31,280 nucleotides of DNA, from assembly GCA_035359995.1 (NCBI GenBank), contig DAORZT010000032.1, positions 1-31,280 of the forward strand. The letters run 5' to 3'. The position numbers and the translations under genes are program-made. Source of the stretch: JAKPCT01 sp029553165. GTDB taxonomy: Bacteria; Bacillota; UBA4882; UBA8346. Below are positions 6,849 to 14,833 of the stretch, in pieces (the first letter of the stretch is position 1; each line of letters opens with the position of its first letter). The notes under the pieces were generated by a model. It saw only the letters and a list, made by a program, of their open reading frames with translations, did no database searches and was not told the origin of the DNA.

Positions 6849-8615
6849 TTGCTGCAACAGATAACGGTGAGAAACTTTGCCTTAATTGATACAATTAATT
6901 TAGAGTTTGATCCCGGATTTAACGTGCTTACCGGTGAAACCGGGGCCGGTAAGTCAATTATCATTGATGCGCTTGGCTTGGCATTGGGCGGGCGTTTCAG
7001 TTCAGAGATGATCAGGACCGGGTCTGAGAATGCGGTAGTTGAAGCGGTCTTTGAAATTAATGATCGGCCTGAATTAATTGAATATTTAAATGAGATTGGT
7101 GTTCCGGTGACTGATGATCAGACGTTGATAATCCAACGGGAGATTAGCAACAATGGCCGTAATCGTTGCCGGGTTAACGGGCAACTGGTTACGGTGTTGG
7201 TCCTGGGGAAAATTGGGGAATACTTGATTGATATTCATGGTCAACATGAACATCAGTCTTTGTTAGCAGCCGAGAAACAACTGGAGTTGCTTGATGAATA
7301 TTGTGGCAGCGAATGTAAAAAGCTCCGGGATGAGTTTCTGGAAGTTTTTCGTCGTTTTGAACTTTTAAGCGAAGAATTACAAGAGTTAAAACAGAATGAG
7401 ACTGATAAAGTACGGAAGATTGATTTACTTAAATTCCAGATTGATGAGATTGAACAGATGAAATTGATAATTGGCGAAGATGAAGATTTACTTAAGGAAA
7501 AAGAGATCTTAGGTTCGTCAGAGAAACTATACGAAGCAGCTACTTTGTCGTATCAGGCGTTGTATGATAATCAATCCGGAAAAGCAGTTATTGAGCTGCT
7601 TGCCGAAGCAGAACGTTCGTTATCGCAGGTAGCCGGTATTGATCAGCGGTTGGCTGGTATTCTTGAGACGATTCGCGAGACGGCTTGTCAGGCCGAGGAA
7701 GCGTCACGGGAATTACGAGATTATCAGGAACAGATTCAATTTGATCCTGAACGCTTAAATATGATCGAAGAACGATTGGATGAAATCAACAAACTGAAAC
7801 GGAAATATGGGGCTTCAATTGCTGAGATTTTACTGTTTTTGGACCGTTGTAAGCAGGAATTGGCCGACTTAAACAATAGTGAAGAGCGTTCACACAATCT
7901 CGAACTGGAAGTGCAGGAGCTTCGTGTTCGTCTTGGAAATCTGGCAGAAACGCTCACCAAGTACCGTGAAGCGGGTGCCTTAAAATTAGAGCATGCCATA
8001 ATGGAACAATTAGCAGATTTAAATATGGCGAAAACCCAATTCAAAATTGGGATTAATCAACTGGATGCTGATACTGATACTGATACTGGGGTTCCATACC
8101 AAGGACGTAAGGTCCAGATTAATGCGACCGGTGCCGATCGCCTAGAATTTTTGGTCTCGCCAAATCCCGGCGAGTCATTAAAACCGTTGACCAAAATTGC
8201 CTCAGGCGGTGAGTTGTCGCGTTTAATGTTAGCGTTGAAAGCAATTTTGGCCGAATTAGATCAGATTCCAACCATGGTCTTTGATGAAATTGATGTCGGA
8301 ATCGGTGGCCGTACCGCGCAGGCTGTCGCTGAGAAGATGGCGCTGATTGGGAGGGCGCGACAGGTGATCTGTATTACGCACCTGCCTCAGATTGCTAGTA
8401 TGGCAAAGAATCATTTCTATATCGAAAAACAGGTTGATGGCGAACGAACAAAAGTTAGTGTCCGTGGATTAATGATGAATGAACGAATTGATGAATTGGC
8501 GCGAATGCTTGGCGGGGCAGAGGTGACCGATACCACTAGGCAGCATGCACGCGAGATGTTGGCATTGGCTGAAAAGTTGCGATTACATCGCATCGGTGAT
8601 TCAATCATGAATTAG
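6849..8615 (+). CDS. recN: DNA repair protein RecN
   Basis: SMC-like ATPase acting in double-strand break repair and RecA-dependent recombination. Seen: Walker A GETGAGKS (29-36), a QHEHQSLL segment, a long acidic coiled coil (about 155-380), the ABC signature region ASGGELSRLMLALK, and Walker B MVFDEIDVGIGG, with ITHLPQIA as the switch His motif. It starts at TTG 6849 after a GAGGGGG ribosome binding site. At 588 residues it is slightly longer than typical. A short CTGATA x3 hexanucleotide repeat (8068-8085) encodes a DTDTDT stretch in a linker. Confidence 0.97.
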   Translation: MLQQITVRNFALIDTINLEFDPGFNVLTGETGAGKSIIIDALGLALGGRFSSEMIRTGSENAVVEAVFEINDRPELIEYLNEIGVPVTDDQTLIIQREISNNGRNRCRVNGQLVTVLVLGKIGEYLIDIHGQHEHQSLLAAEKQLELLDEYCGSECKKLRDEFLEVFRRFELLSEELQELKQNETDKVRKIDLLKFQIDEIEQMKLIIGEDEDLLKEKEILGSSEKLYEAATLSYQALYDNQSGKAVIELLAEAERSLSQVAGIDQRLAGILETIRETACQAEEASRELRDYQEQIQFDPERLNMIEERLDEINKLKRKYGASIAEILLFLDRCKQELADLNNSEERSHNLELEVQELRVRLGNLAETLTKYREAGALKLEHAIMEQLADLNMAKTQFKIGINQLDADTDTDTGVPYQGRKVQINATGADRLEFLVSPNPGESLKPLTKIASGGELSRLMLALKAILAELDQIPTMVFDEIDVGIGGRTAQAVAEKMALIGRARQVICITHLPQIASMAKNHFYIEKQVDGERTKVSVRGLMMNERIDELARMLGGAEVTDTTRQHAREMLALAEKLRLHRIGDSIMN

Positions 8616-8697
8616 TTCTAAAGTTAATGATCTAATTTTTACTACTGTTAATTCAATTTATTAATAGACTATAATTGAAAATAAGGAGGGAATCCCA

Positions 8698-9204
8698 ATG
8701 AAGCGAACAATGATCTGGCTAACTTTACTTGTGATAACTGTTTTATTAATAGCGAATACAGGTATTGAGATGGTAAATGCGAACGGAAAAACGGCACCGG
8801 ATTTTAGCTTACCTGATTTATCCGGAAATACGGTACGCTTGCATGATGTAATCCGCAATAAAAAAGTTACGGTCTTAAATTTCTGGGCGACCTGGTGTCC
8901 GCCTTGTCGTGCTGAGATTCCCGATTTTATCCGTTTTTATCGTAAATATGGTAATCAGGGAGTTGCGGTTATTGCGGTTAATCTACAGGAGAAATCTGAA
9001 CAAGTCAAAAGTTTTGCGCAGAGTAATGGGATGAATTTCCCGATCTTATTGGATTCGTCTAACCGGGTTGGGCAACTTTATCAGATCTATGCGATTCCGA
9101 CAACCTTTATTATAGATTCATCGGGTCAAATCAGACATAAGATTGAAGGATCTACTAATCTTGCTACACTGGAAGCCAAAGTTTCAGCACTGTTAAAGGA
9201 GTAA
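8698..9204 (+). CDS. TlpA/ResA-like membrane-anchored thiol-disulfide oxidoreductase
   Basis: Extracytoplasmic thioredoxin-fold protein that reduces disulfides on exported proteins, for example apocytochromes. The 168 residues comprise an N-terminal hydrophobic anchor or signal (about 5-20), the AhpC/TSA-like entry APDFSLPDLSGN, and the active-site WCPPC (Cys67, Cys70), followed by IYAIPTTFIID with the cis-Pro. An AAGGAGGG ribosome binding site is present, and a perfect TATAAT (8670-8675) with a weak -35 lies 23 nt before the start. ccdA follows after 1 nt, so CcdA is presumably its electron donor. ResA is one possible role, but no cytochrome maturation genes are visible here. Confidence 0.9.
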   Translation: MKRTMIWLTLLVITVLLIANTGIEMVNANGKTAPDFSLPDLSGNTVRLHDVIRNKKVTVLNFWATWCPPCRAEIPDFIRFYRKYGNQGVAVIAVNLQEKSEQVKSFAQSNGMNFPILLDSSNRVGQLYQIYAIPTTFIIDSSGQIRHKIEGSTNLATLEAKVSALLKE

Positions 9205-9205
9205 T

Positions 9206-9943
9206 ATGAAGCTGGTTACTCTTTTGATCATCTTTCTGGCTGGTTTATTATCGTTTTTGTCCCCGTGTATTTTAGCACTGGCTCCAGCGTATTTAAGTAT
9301 TATTACGGGAATTTCGTTAGCTGATTTACAGAATGGGGTTTTCAAGAGACGGACGGTTGTTCTGGCTACTGTGGCTTTCATTATCGGATTTACGCTGGTA
9401 TTTATCGCTTTTGGTGCCTCAAGCTCTTTGATTGGAAGTCTGTTACGAAGTGAACGGCGTCGTTTGACCCAAATCGGTGGAATCCTGGTGATCATCTTTG
9501 GGTTACACCAAACCGGATTGCTCCCCATCAAATGGTTCTATCAGGAAAGAAAACTGAAGTTTCAACCACAAGTTGGGATAGTGGGAGCTTTTTTAGCAGG
9601 GATTGGATTTTCATTAGGATGGACACCTTGTGTCGGTCCGATCCTTGGTTCAATCTTAGCAATTGCTGGAACGCAGGGCGAAGTAACTAAAGGGATGTTC
9701 TTATTGTTAATTTATTCACTGGGGATGGCAATTCCGTTTCTAATATTAGCGTTAGGATTTGAACATGTTGCCAGAGGGCTTCAAAGAATAAGGCCGTTAT
9801 TAAAATACCTGGAGTGGATTGCCGGAGGATTATTAATTATAATGGGTATTTTACTGGTTACCGGCAGCTTTACGGTTCTAAATACTTATATCATGAGAAT
9901 CACCGGGGGATGGAGTCCGGAAAATCTATTAAAATGGGAGTGA
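9206..9943 (+). CDS. ccdA: CcdA/DsbD-type membrane thiol-electron transporter
   Basis: Polytopic membrane protein that carries electrons from cytoplasmic thioredoxin to extracytoplasmic thioredoxin-like proteins. The 245 residues have about six hydrophobic helices. The two functional cysteines are visible: Cys21 in FLSPC of helix 1 and Cys142 in GWTPCVGP of helix 4, both in the expected proline contexts. Its start is 1 nt after the TlpA-like gene, with the ribosome binding site AAGGAG inside that gene's 3' end. The pair is a complete minimal reductive relay. Confidence 0.93.
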   Translation: MKLVTLLIIFLAGLLSFLSPCILALAPAYLSIITGISLADLQNGVFKRRTVVLATVAFIIGFTLVFIAFGASSSLIGSLLRSERRRLTQIGGILVIIFGLHQTGLLPIKWFYQERKLKFQPQVGIVGAFLAGIGFSLGWTPCVGPILGSILAIAGTQGEVTKGMFLLLIYSLGMAIPFLILALGFEHVARGLQRIRPLLKYLEWIAGGLLIIMGILLVTGSFTVLNTYIMRITGGWSPENLLKWE

Positions 9944-9949
9944 AGCAAT

Positions 9950-10189
9950 TTGCCGATTTACGAATATCGCTGTCAGGATTGCGGGATGACGGTTGAACTG
10001 TTGCAAAAGATGGGCGCGACTGAAGCAGGAGTAGCTTGTCCGAACTGTAATTCAACACAATTAAAGAAACTGATTTCAGCGCATGCGGTTACGAAAAGCG
10101 GTGCTGTTCAAAATAACAATAGTGTTTGTGAACGGGCTCCAATCTGTGGTAGTTCTTCCTGCTGCGGCGGAAGCTGTCACGGGCACTAA
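9950..10189 (+). CDS. FmdB-type zinc ribbon small protein
   Basis: 79-residue protein starting at TTG 9950, 6 nt after ccdA, with GGGAG upstream. It opens with the FmdB/CxxC-CxxC consensus MPIYEYRCQDCG (Cys8, Cys11) and a second pair CPNC (Cys30, Cys33), forming a zinc ribbon. The tail is unusually rich in Cys, Ser and Gly (five cysteines in the last 20 residues, ending CHGH) and could bind a further metal. Family members were named from formamidase regulation, but their role is generally unknown. Association with the redox pair suggests a thiol- or metal-related function (inference). Confidence 0.85.
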   Translation: MPIYEYRCQDCGMTVELLQKMGATEAGVACPNCNSTQLKKLISAHAVTKSGAVQNNNSVCERAPICGSSSCCGGSCHGH

Positions 10190-10215
10190 AGCTCTTTTAA
10201 AAGTGAATGAAGAAG

Positions 10216-10253
10216 GCTGTTGCAGCAATCTTGCAGCAGCTTTTTAATTTTTG
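10216..10253 (+). terminator. Intrinsic terminator of the tlpA-ccdA-fmdB unit
   Basis: GCTGTTGCA (10216-10224) pairs with TGCAGCAGC (10232-10240) as 9 bp with one G-U pair, followed by TTTTTAATTTTT. Confidence 0.85.
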
Positions 10254-10448
10254 CATTCTTCTTTGCTTTTTCTATTGTTTTTAGCGAGAATGGTATTTTT
10301 AGAATTTCTGTCATAGTTAAAAATAGCTTCTTGAGTTGTCCAATCTGCTCTCAACTCTCCTTTACCTTAGTTCACTCTTTTCTTTATGTTCATTAAATTA
10401 TTTTTGAATTGTTTTTTTAGTTGGTCCACTGTTTGAGTCGGGCGTGTT

Positions 10449-10619
10449 AAAGAACTGCCTAAGCAGTTCTTTTTAGAAGAATTGTAATGAACAGGTTAGT
10501 GGTTTCATTACAATTCTTCAATTCGAAGAAGTGAAGTTTTGACTAACAAAGCTATGCGGGGTCAAGGGGTGGCGGAACCCCTGCGGTGGGAGTTTGAGGG
10601 TTGACCGCTCAACCCTCAA
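10449..10619. other. Cluster of strong hairpins in a gene-free region
   Basis: The 547-nt gap 10190-10736 contains no credible gene. Besides the terminator at its left end it holds a dense series of inverted repeats. These are AAAGAACTGC/GCAGTTCTTT (10449-10458/10463-10472), a perfect 16-bp stem (10476-10491/10504-10519) with a 12-nt loop, TTCTTC/GAAGAA (10514-10519/10525-10530), GGGGT/ACCCC (10566-10570/10577-10581) and an 11-bp stem (10594-10604/10609-10619) with loop CCGC. The right half is markedly G-rich compared with the AT-rich flanks. It may be a structured RNA or a small mobile-element remnant; neither is proven. Bases 10620-10736 are AT-rich and featureless. Confidence 0.6.
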
Positions 10620-10736
10620 GGAGTTAGACCGTGTAAAAAAGGTTTATTTCGTATAAGTAATGATTAAGAAAAAAGGCTTACTATAATTCAGCAAATTTTT
10701 AATGCTATGTTTGTGATTTGAATTGATAAGAACAAA

Positions 10737-11261
10737 TTAAGACTCTTCCACCGGCACACAAATAACCTGCCCGATCAGTAAGGCATCAGGATCTACGTTT
10801 GGATTAGCACGGATCAGGGCATCAATCGAAACGTTAAAACGCCTTGCCAGACGGTAAAAAGTATCCCCGGCTTGAATTGTATAGACAGCGGTACCTGGAG
10901 GACAAGCAATCGGAGGAGTAGCCAGCGGGATACAAATAACCTGGCCGACCCTAAGGTTATCAGGGTTGATTCCTGGATTGGCTTCGATTAGATCATCAAG
11001 TGATACATTATAAAAACGTGCCAAAGAATACAATGTATCACCGGTTTTGATCGTATAATAGTTGCCTTCGGGACATGGAGGGTAGATTGGTTGTCGCGGA
11101 ATGCAGATGGTTTGGCCAATTTGTAAACGGTTGGGGTCAACAAGTGGATTGGCCGAGATTAATGCCGCAACAGTAGTATTATAACGCTGTGCTAAACTGA
11201 AGAAAGTATCGCCTGTTTTAATAACATAAGCAAAGCTGTTGGGAGGACAAGCCATTGACAT
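10737..11261 (-). CDS. Triple-LysM domain protein
   Basis: 174 residues made almost entirely of three LysM peptidoglycan/chitin-binding modules (about 11-55, 67-112, 123-169). Each has the YxIKTGDTxxSLAxRYN start, an ANPxxDP middle and an IGQxICIP end, and the modules are separated by Cys-Pro-Pro linkers. No signal peptide or catalytic domain is seen, as in spore coat or cortex proteins of the SafA type; a spore role is an inference. A GTG at 11270 is in frame, but GAGGTGATC, an extended match to the 16S 3' end, sits 8 nt before ATG 11261, so that start is chosen. It is transcribed alone, divergently from the gene at 11444. Confidence 0.9.
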   Translation of the reverse strand: MSMACPPNSFAYVIKTGDTFFSLAQRYNTTVAALISANPLVDPNRLQIGQTICIPRQPIYPPCPEGNYYTIKTGDTLYSLARFYNVSLDDLIEANPGINPDNLRVGQVICIPLATPPIACPPGTAVYTIQAGDTFYRLARRFNVSIDALIRANPNVDPDALLIGQVICVPVEES

Positions 11262-11443
11262 TGGGATCACCTCATACTTTTAGGATTATTTCAACGTACC
11301 AAGACAAAATCATATTTTGCTTATAGTATAGTTAGGACCGGAACTGAAGGTTACTATGCTTTTAGCAGAATTGTAACAATATTGGCCCGAACCTTTAGGA
11401 GCTTTTTGAATAAAATACTCCTGAAAGAAAAGGGGGTATTTTG

Positions 11444-12460
11444 GTGCGTTCAAGATTTTTAATCTTGTTACTGCTGCTAAGCACGTCACTTTGTAGTTTT
11501 GGAGCAGCAAAGCAAAGGGTCATTCGGGTTGGTTATTTTCCCAATATCACTCACGCCCAAGCAGTAATCGGAATGGCCGATGGTACTTTTCAGAAAGAGT
11601 TCGGTAATAATGTTAAAATCGAAACCTATATCTTTAATGCCGGACCTTCGGTAATCGAAGCAATGATGTCGCGAAATCTTGATTTGGCTTACATTGGGCC
11701 TAATCCGGCAGTTAACGGTTATATCCGGACCGGTGGAAAACTGTTGAAGATTGTTGCCGGCGCGGCCAGTGGCGGTGCTTCGTTGGTCTTACGTTCTGAT
11801 TTAAAGATTACCAATGTAAGACAGTTAGCTGGATTAAAGTTAGCCTCACCACAACTGGGGAATACCCAAGATGTTGCATTACGCCATTATTTACAAAAAA
11901 ACGGTTTGAAATTAAAAGAACGGGGAGGGACTGTTCAAGTAATTCCCGTCCCCAATCCCGATCAGTTAAATCTGTTTCAACGGAAAGAAATTCATGGTGC
12001 GTGGACGGTTGAACCATGGGTTAGCCGGTTGGTCAGCGAGGCTAATGGCCGAATTTTTGTTGATGAACGTGAATTATGGCCCAATGGGAAATTCACTACT
12101 GCCGGGATCATTGTTGCCCAGGATTTTTTAGCCAAAAATCCACATCTGGTTAAACGATGGTTAACGGCTCATGTTGATCTGACGATTCGGCTCAATGCCA
12201 GACCAGCGTTCTATCAGAGATTGCTCAATCGTGAAATAAAAAAGATTACCGGCAGGGCTTTACCTGACCAGATTATCAAACAAGCGTTTACCAGATTTGA
12301 ACTGACCTACGATCCCTTGCCACAAACCTTGTTTACTTCAGCAAATCAAGCGTATCAATTAGGTTTATTAGGTAAGAAAAAACCCGATTTGAGCGGGCTG
12401 TATGATTTAACGTTACTAAATGAGGTACTGAAGGAGAAGCGTTTGAAGCTAATCAAATAG
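11444..12460 (+). CDS. NitT/TauT-family ABC transporter substrate-binding protein
   Basis: Exported solute-binding protein of the SsuA/TauA/NrtA superfamily, which binds sulfonates, nitrate, taurine or related small anions. Seen: an N-terminal signal peptide (basic RSR, Leu-rich core, possible cleavage near GAA-K), then IRVGYFPNITHAQ, the ligand-site segment AYIGPNPAVNGYI, and WTVEPWVSRL in the second lobe. No proper lipobox is present. GGGGG is 7 nt from GTG 11444 and only 4 nt from TTG 11441, so GTG is chosen (338 residues). No permease or ATPase gene is adjacent, so it is an orphan here; the ligand cannot be read from sequence. Confidence 0.9.
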   Translation: MRSRFLILLLLLSTSLCSFGAAKQRVIRVGYFPNITHAQAVIGMADGTFQKEFGNNVKIETYIFNAGPSVIEAMMSRNLDLAYIGPNPAVNGYIRTGGKLLKIVAGAASGGASLVLRSDLKITNVRQLAGLKLASPQLGNTQDVALRHYLQKNGLKLKERGGTVQVIPVPNPDQLNLFQRKEIHGAWTVEPWVSRLVSEANGRIFVDERELWPNGKFTTAGIIVAQDFLAKNPHLVKRWLTAHVDLTIRLNARPAFYQRLLNREIKKITGRALPDQIIKQAFTRFELTYDPLPQTLFTSANQAYQLGLLGKKKPDLSGLYDLTLLNEVLKEKRLKLIK

Positions 12461-12481
12461 CCGGCAGTCAGCCGGCTTTTT
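12459..12481 (+). terminator. Intrinsic terminator after the substrate-binding protein gene
   Basis: AGCCGGC (12459-12465), loop AGTCA, GCCGGCT (12471-12477), then a run of T to 12481. The stem overlaps the TAG stop codon and confirms that the gene is transcribed alone at its 3' end. Confidence 0.92.
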
Positions 12482-12520
12482 AGCTGCCAATAATCACCTG
12501 TATCAACGCCCAAATATTTA

Positions 12521-12529
12521 TGTTAAAAT
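12521..12529 (+). promoter_or_regulatory. Possible extended -10 promoter and structured leader
   Basis: TGTTAAAAT provides an extended -10 (TG-n-TAAAAT) without a good -35. The roughly 115-nt leader to the GTG at 12651 contains two possible stems: ATGTTA/TAACAT (about 12534-12539/12563-12568), and CTAAGC with GCTTAG just before the ribosome binding site. Their regulatory meaning is unknown. Confidence 0.35.
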
Positions 12530-12650
12530 CGTTATGTTAACTATGGAGTTGACGTTGCGGGCTAACATGGTTAAGCTAAGCGGTTGACCGGGTTGGCTTT
12601 ATTGGAGTCTCAAAAGAAACCTCAGTCAGCTTAGATAGGAGGGTTGTAAG

Positions 12651-13202
12651 GTGAAACTAACAAAAAATTTTCAGATCTGGTTAGTTGTTATATCATTTAT
12701 TCTAACCACTGGGGTACTCTTTGGCGGACAAGCACTAGCTACAAAATTACAAGTTAAAAATCCCTTAGATCAAGAGATGGCGAAGTTAAATGCAGTGGAG
12801 AAATATACAGTTGAAGCTGAAGGCGATGGATTGCGGGTTAACTTGAGTCTTAAACAGACTAAAGATCTTAACCTAGTAATGCAACAAGTTCAAAAAAACA
12901 TTGAGACATTTCATAAAAAACCGGTCCGTTCATTTAATATTGTTGCCAGATCCAATCCCAAATTAGAAGAGATCAGGTATCAACTATCATTTTATCTTGA
13001 GGAAGCATTAGCCTCAGGGCAGTATATTCAGTTGATGAATGCCTTGGAATCCTATCAACCGTCGATTACTGCGAAAGTATTTTTAAATGCTGATTTTGTC
13101 TATTTACAGTTAGAAGACGGGAATAACTATCTTTATCAGGCAATTCCCCGGAATAAGGTTAACATCAGATTGAATCAGTATCGAGGAGGTGACGTCAGTT
13201 GA
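12651..13202 (+). CDS. Unknown exported or membrane-anchored protein coupled to an FtsH-like protease
   Basis: 183 residues, no family recognised. An N-terminal hydrophobic segment (about 9-30, FQIWLVVISFILTTGVLFGG) ends in ALATK, so it may be a cleavable signal peptide (cut after ALA) or a single anchor. The rest is a soluble alpha/beta-looking domain with no cysteines and no obvious catalytic motif. It starts at GTG 12651 after GGAGGG. Its last 4 nt overlap the TTG start of the FtsH-like gene, and the strong GAGGAGGTG site for that gene lies inside its 3' end, so the two are translationally coupled. It may act as the extracytoplasmic partner of that protease (inference). Confidence 0.8.
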   Translation: MKLTKNFQIWLVVISFILTTGVLFGGQALATKLQVKNPLDQEMAKLNAVEKYTVEAEGDGLRVNLSLKQTKDLNLVMQQVQKNIETFHKKPVRSFNIVARSNPKLEEIRYQLSFYLEEALASGQYIQLMNALESYQPSITAKVFLNADFVYLQLEDGNNYLYQAIPRNKVNIRLNQYRGGDVS

Positions 13203-14683
13203 ATAAATATCGTGAATTGATGCTTGGAATTGGATCAGCACTGATCGTTTTTCTTTTGTGGCAAGGGATTGATTTGACGCCGTTTTTATTGATTTTTGGC
13301 GCATTAGGAGTATTATACCTTTTTACACAGGGTAAATTAAACCGTAATTTTGAGTTTGCTGGAAACCAGGGAATAACTAGAATTGATACCGGAATCCGTT
13401 TTGATGATATTGGCGGTCAGGAAGTTGCTAAACGGGAATTACTTGAAGCATTGGACTTTGTCCGCGATCAGGATAAGGTTACGCAGTTAGGAATTCGTCC
13501 GTTAAAGGGAATCTTGTTGACCGGACCTCCCGGGACGGGAAAGACCTTGTTGGCAAAAGCTGCTGCAAACTACACTGATTCGGTATTTATCTCTGCTTCC
13601 GGTTCGGAATTTATCGAGATGTATGCCGGAGTTGGGGCGCAGCGGGTCCGGCAGTTATTTAATAAAGCACGGCAATTGGCAGTTAAGATGAATAAAAGTA
13701 ATGCGATTATCTTCATTGATGAAATTGAAGTTATTGCCGGGAAACGTGGCAGCCATTCGTCCCACTTGGAGTATGATCAGACCCTCAACCAGCTACTGGT
13801 GGAGATGGATGGTTTGAAACCGGATGAATCAGTAAAAATTGTAGTAATTGCCGCTACCAACCGGGCCGATTTACTGGATGGAGCGCTGGTGCGTCCCGGA
13901 AGGTTTGACCGCCAGGTTAAAGTTGACTTACCTGATAAAGAGGGTCGCAAGCATATCTTAAGTATTCATGCCCGGGGAAAACCGTTTGCGGTGGAAGTCA
14001 ACCTAGATGAGATCGCCAAAGATACATTTGGCTTTTCGGGTGCGCACCTGGAGTCTTTGATCAATGAGGCGGCGATCATGGCTTATCGTAAGAATCGTCA
14101 AGAGATTAATATGGAAGATATTCGTGAAGCGATCGACAAAGTAATGTTAGGAGAAAAATTAGACCGTAAGGTTGAGTCTGATGAATTACGCCGGGTGGCA
14201 ATTCATGAGATTGGACATGCTTTGGTAAGTGAAGTAGTCCGTCCTGGTTCGGTTGCTACTCTGACGATCATTCCGCGTGGTAAAGCGTTAGGATTTATGC
14301 GTCAGTCTCCGACCGAGGAACAATATCTTTACACTCGTGAATATTTACTTGATCAAATTGCGATCTGTTTAGGCGGAGCAATTGCCGAGGAGATCATCTA
14401 CCATAACTGGAGTACCGGGGCATCCAATGACTTTGAGCAAGCAACATCGCTTTGTAAACAGATCATGGTATCCGGATTGTCAAGTTTAGGAATTATCAGT
14501 GAAGAATTAGTCGGAAATGAACGAATGTATACGACAATGAAAGAGATCTTACAGGAACAGCAAGATCGGGTTAAAGAGATTATCATGGCACGGTTAGCGA
14601 TTTTAAATAATGTCTGTGATAATCTGTTGAATGAAGAGAAGGTCTCAGGAGATTGGTTCCGAGAACAATTAAAGACTGCTTAA
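13199..14683 (+). CDS. FtsH-like membrane AAA+ zinc metalloprotease, short N-terminus
   Basis: ATP-dependent membrane protease of the FtsH/M41 family, 494 residues against about 600-650 for canonical FtsH. Seen: two adjacent N-terminal hydrophobic helices (about 8-22 and 26-44) with only about four residues between them, so the usual 70-residue extracytoplasmic domain is missing. Next come DDIGGQEVAK, Walker A GPPGTGKT (109-116), pore loop MYAGVGAQR, Walker B IIFIDEIE and the second region of homology ATNRADLLDGALVRPGRFDR. The protease has HEIGH (336-340) and the third zinc ligand Asp411 in TGASNDFEQAT, so it should be active. It starts at TTG 13199, coupled to the preceding gene. It is probably a specialised paralogue rather than the housekeeping FtsH (inference). 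Confidence 0.92.
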   Translation: MNKYRELMLGIGSALIVFLLWQGIDLTPFLLIFGALGVLYLFTQGKLNRNFEFAGNQGITRIDTGIRFDDIGGQEVAKRELLEALDFVRDQDKVTQLGIRPLKGILLTGPPGTGKTLLAKAAANYTDSVFISASGSEFIEMYAGVGAQRVRQLFNKARQLAVKMNKSNAIIFIDEIEVIAGKRGSHSSHLEYDQTLNQLLVEMDGLKPDESVKIVVIAATNRADLLDGALVRPGRFDRQVKVDLPDKEGRKHILSIHARGKPFAVEVNLDEIAKDTFGFSGAHLESLINEAAIMAYRKNRQEINMEDIREAIDKVMLGEKLDRKVESDELRRVAIHEIGHALVSEVVRPGSVATLTIIPRGKALGFMRQSPTEEQYLYTREYLLDQIAICLGGAIAEEIIYHNWSTGASNDFEQATSLCKQIMVSGLSSLGIISEELVGNERMYTTMKEILQEQQDRVKEIIMARLAILNNVCDNLLNEEKVSGDWFREQLKTA

Positions 14684-14715
14684 TAAAAAAGAGGACGAGG
14701 GTTCTCTTTTTTATT
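14682..14715 (+). terminator. Intrinsic terminator after the FtsH-like gene
   Basis: A 12-bp perfect stem, AATAAAAAAGAG (14682-14693) with CTCTTTTTTATT (14704-14715), overlaps the stop codon. The T tract is inside the 3' arm. It separates the FtsH-like pair from ireB-murA, at least partly. The following 150 nt to ireB are AT-rich and contain no recognised gene. Confidence 0.75.
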
Positions 14716-14833
14716 ACATATTTATACTTGGGAAAAAGGGAATTTTAAGATGATGTCTAATATATATATTTTGGTTGTTTGCTCGATAATTAATAGATTT
14801 ATTCTGACGTAATCTGGGGAAACTAGTGAAAAA

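Noticed and set aside
10476..10619. Retron-like or group II intron RNA
   Set aside because: Stable stems are present but no reverse transcriptase gene or domain V-like motif exists nearby.
14752..14814. 20-codon frame between the FtsH-like gene and ireB
   Set aside because: No ribosome binding site, composition of AT-rich non-coding DNA, and no recognisable product.
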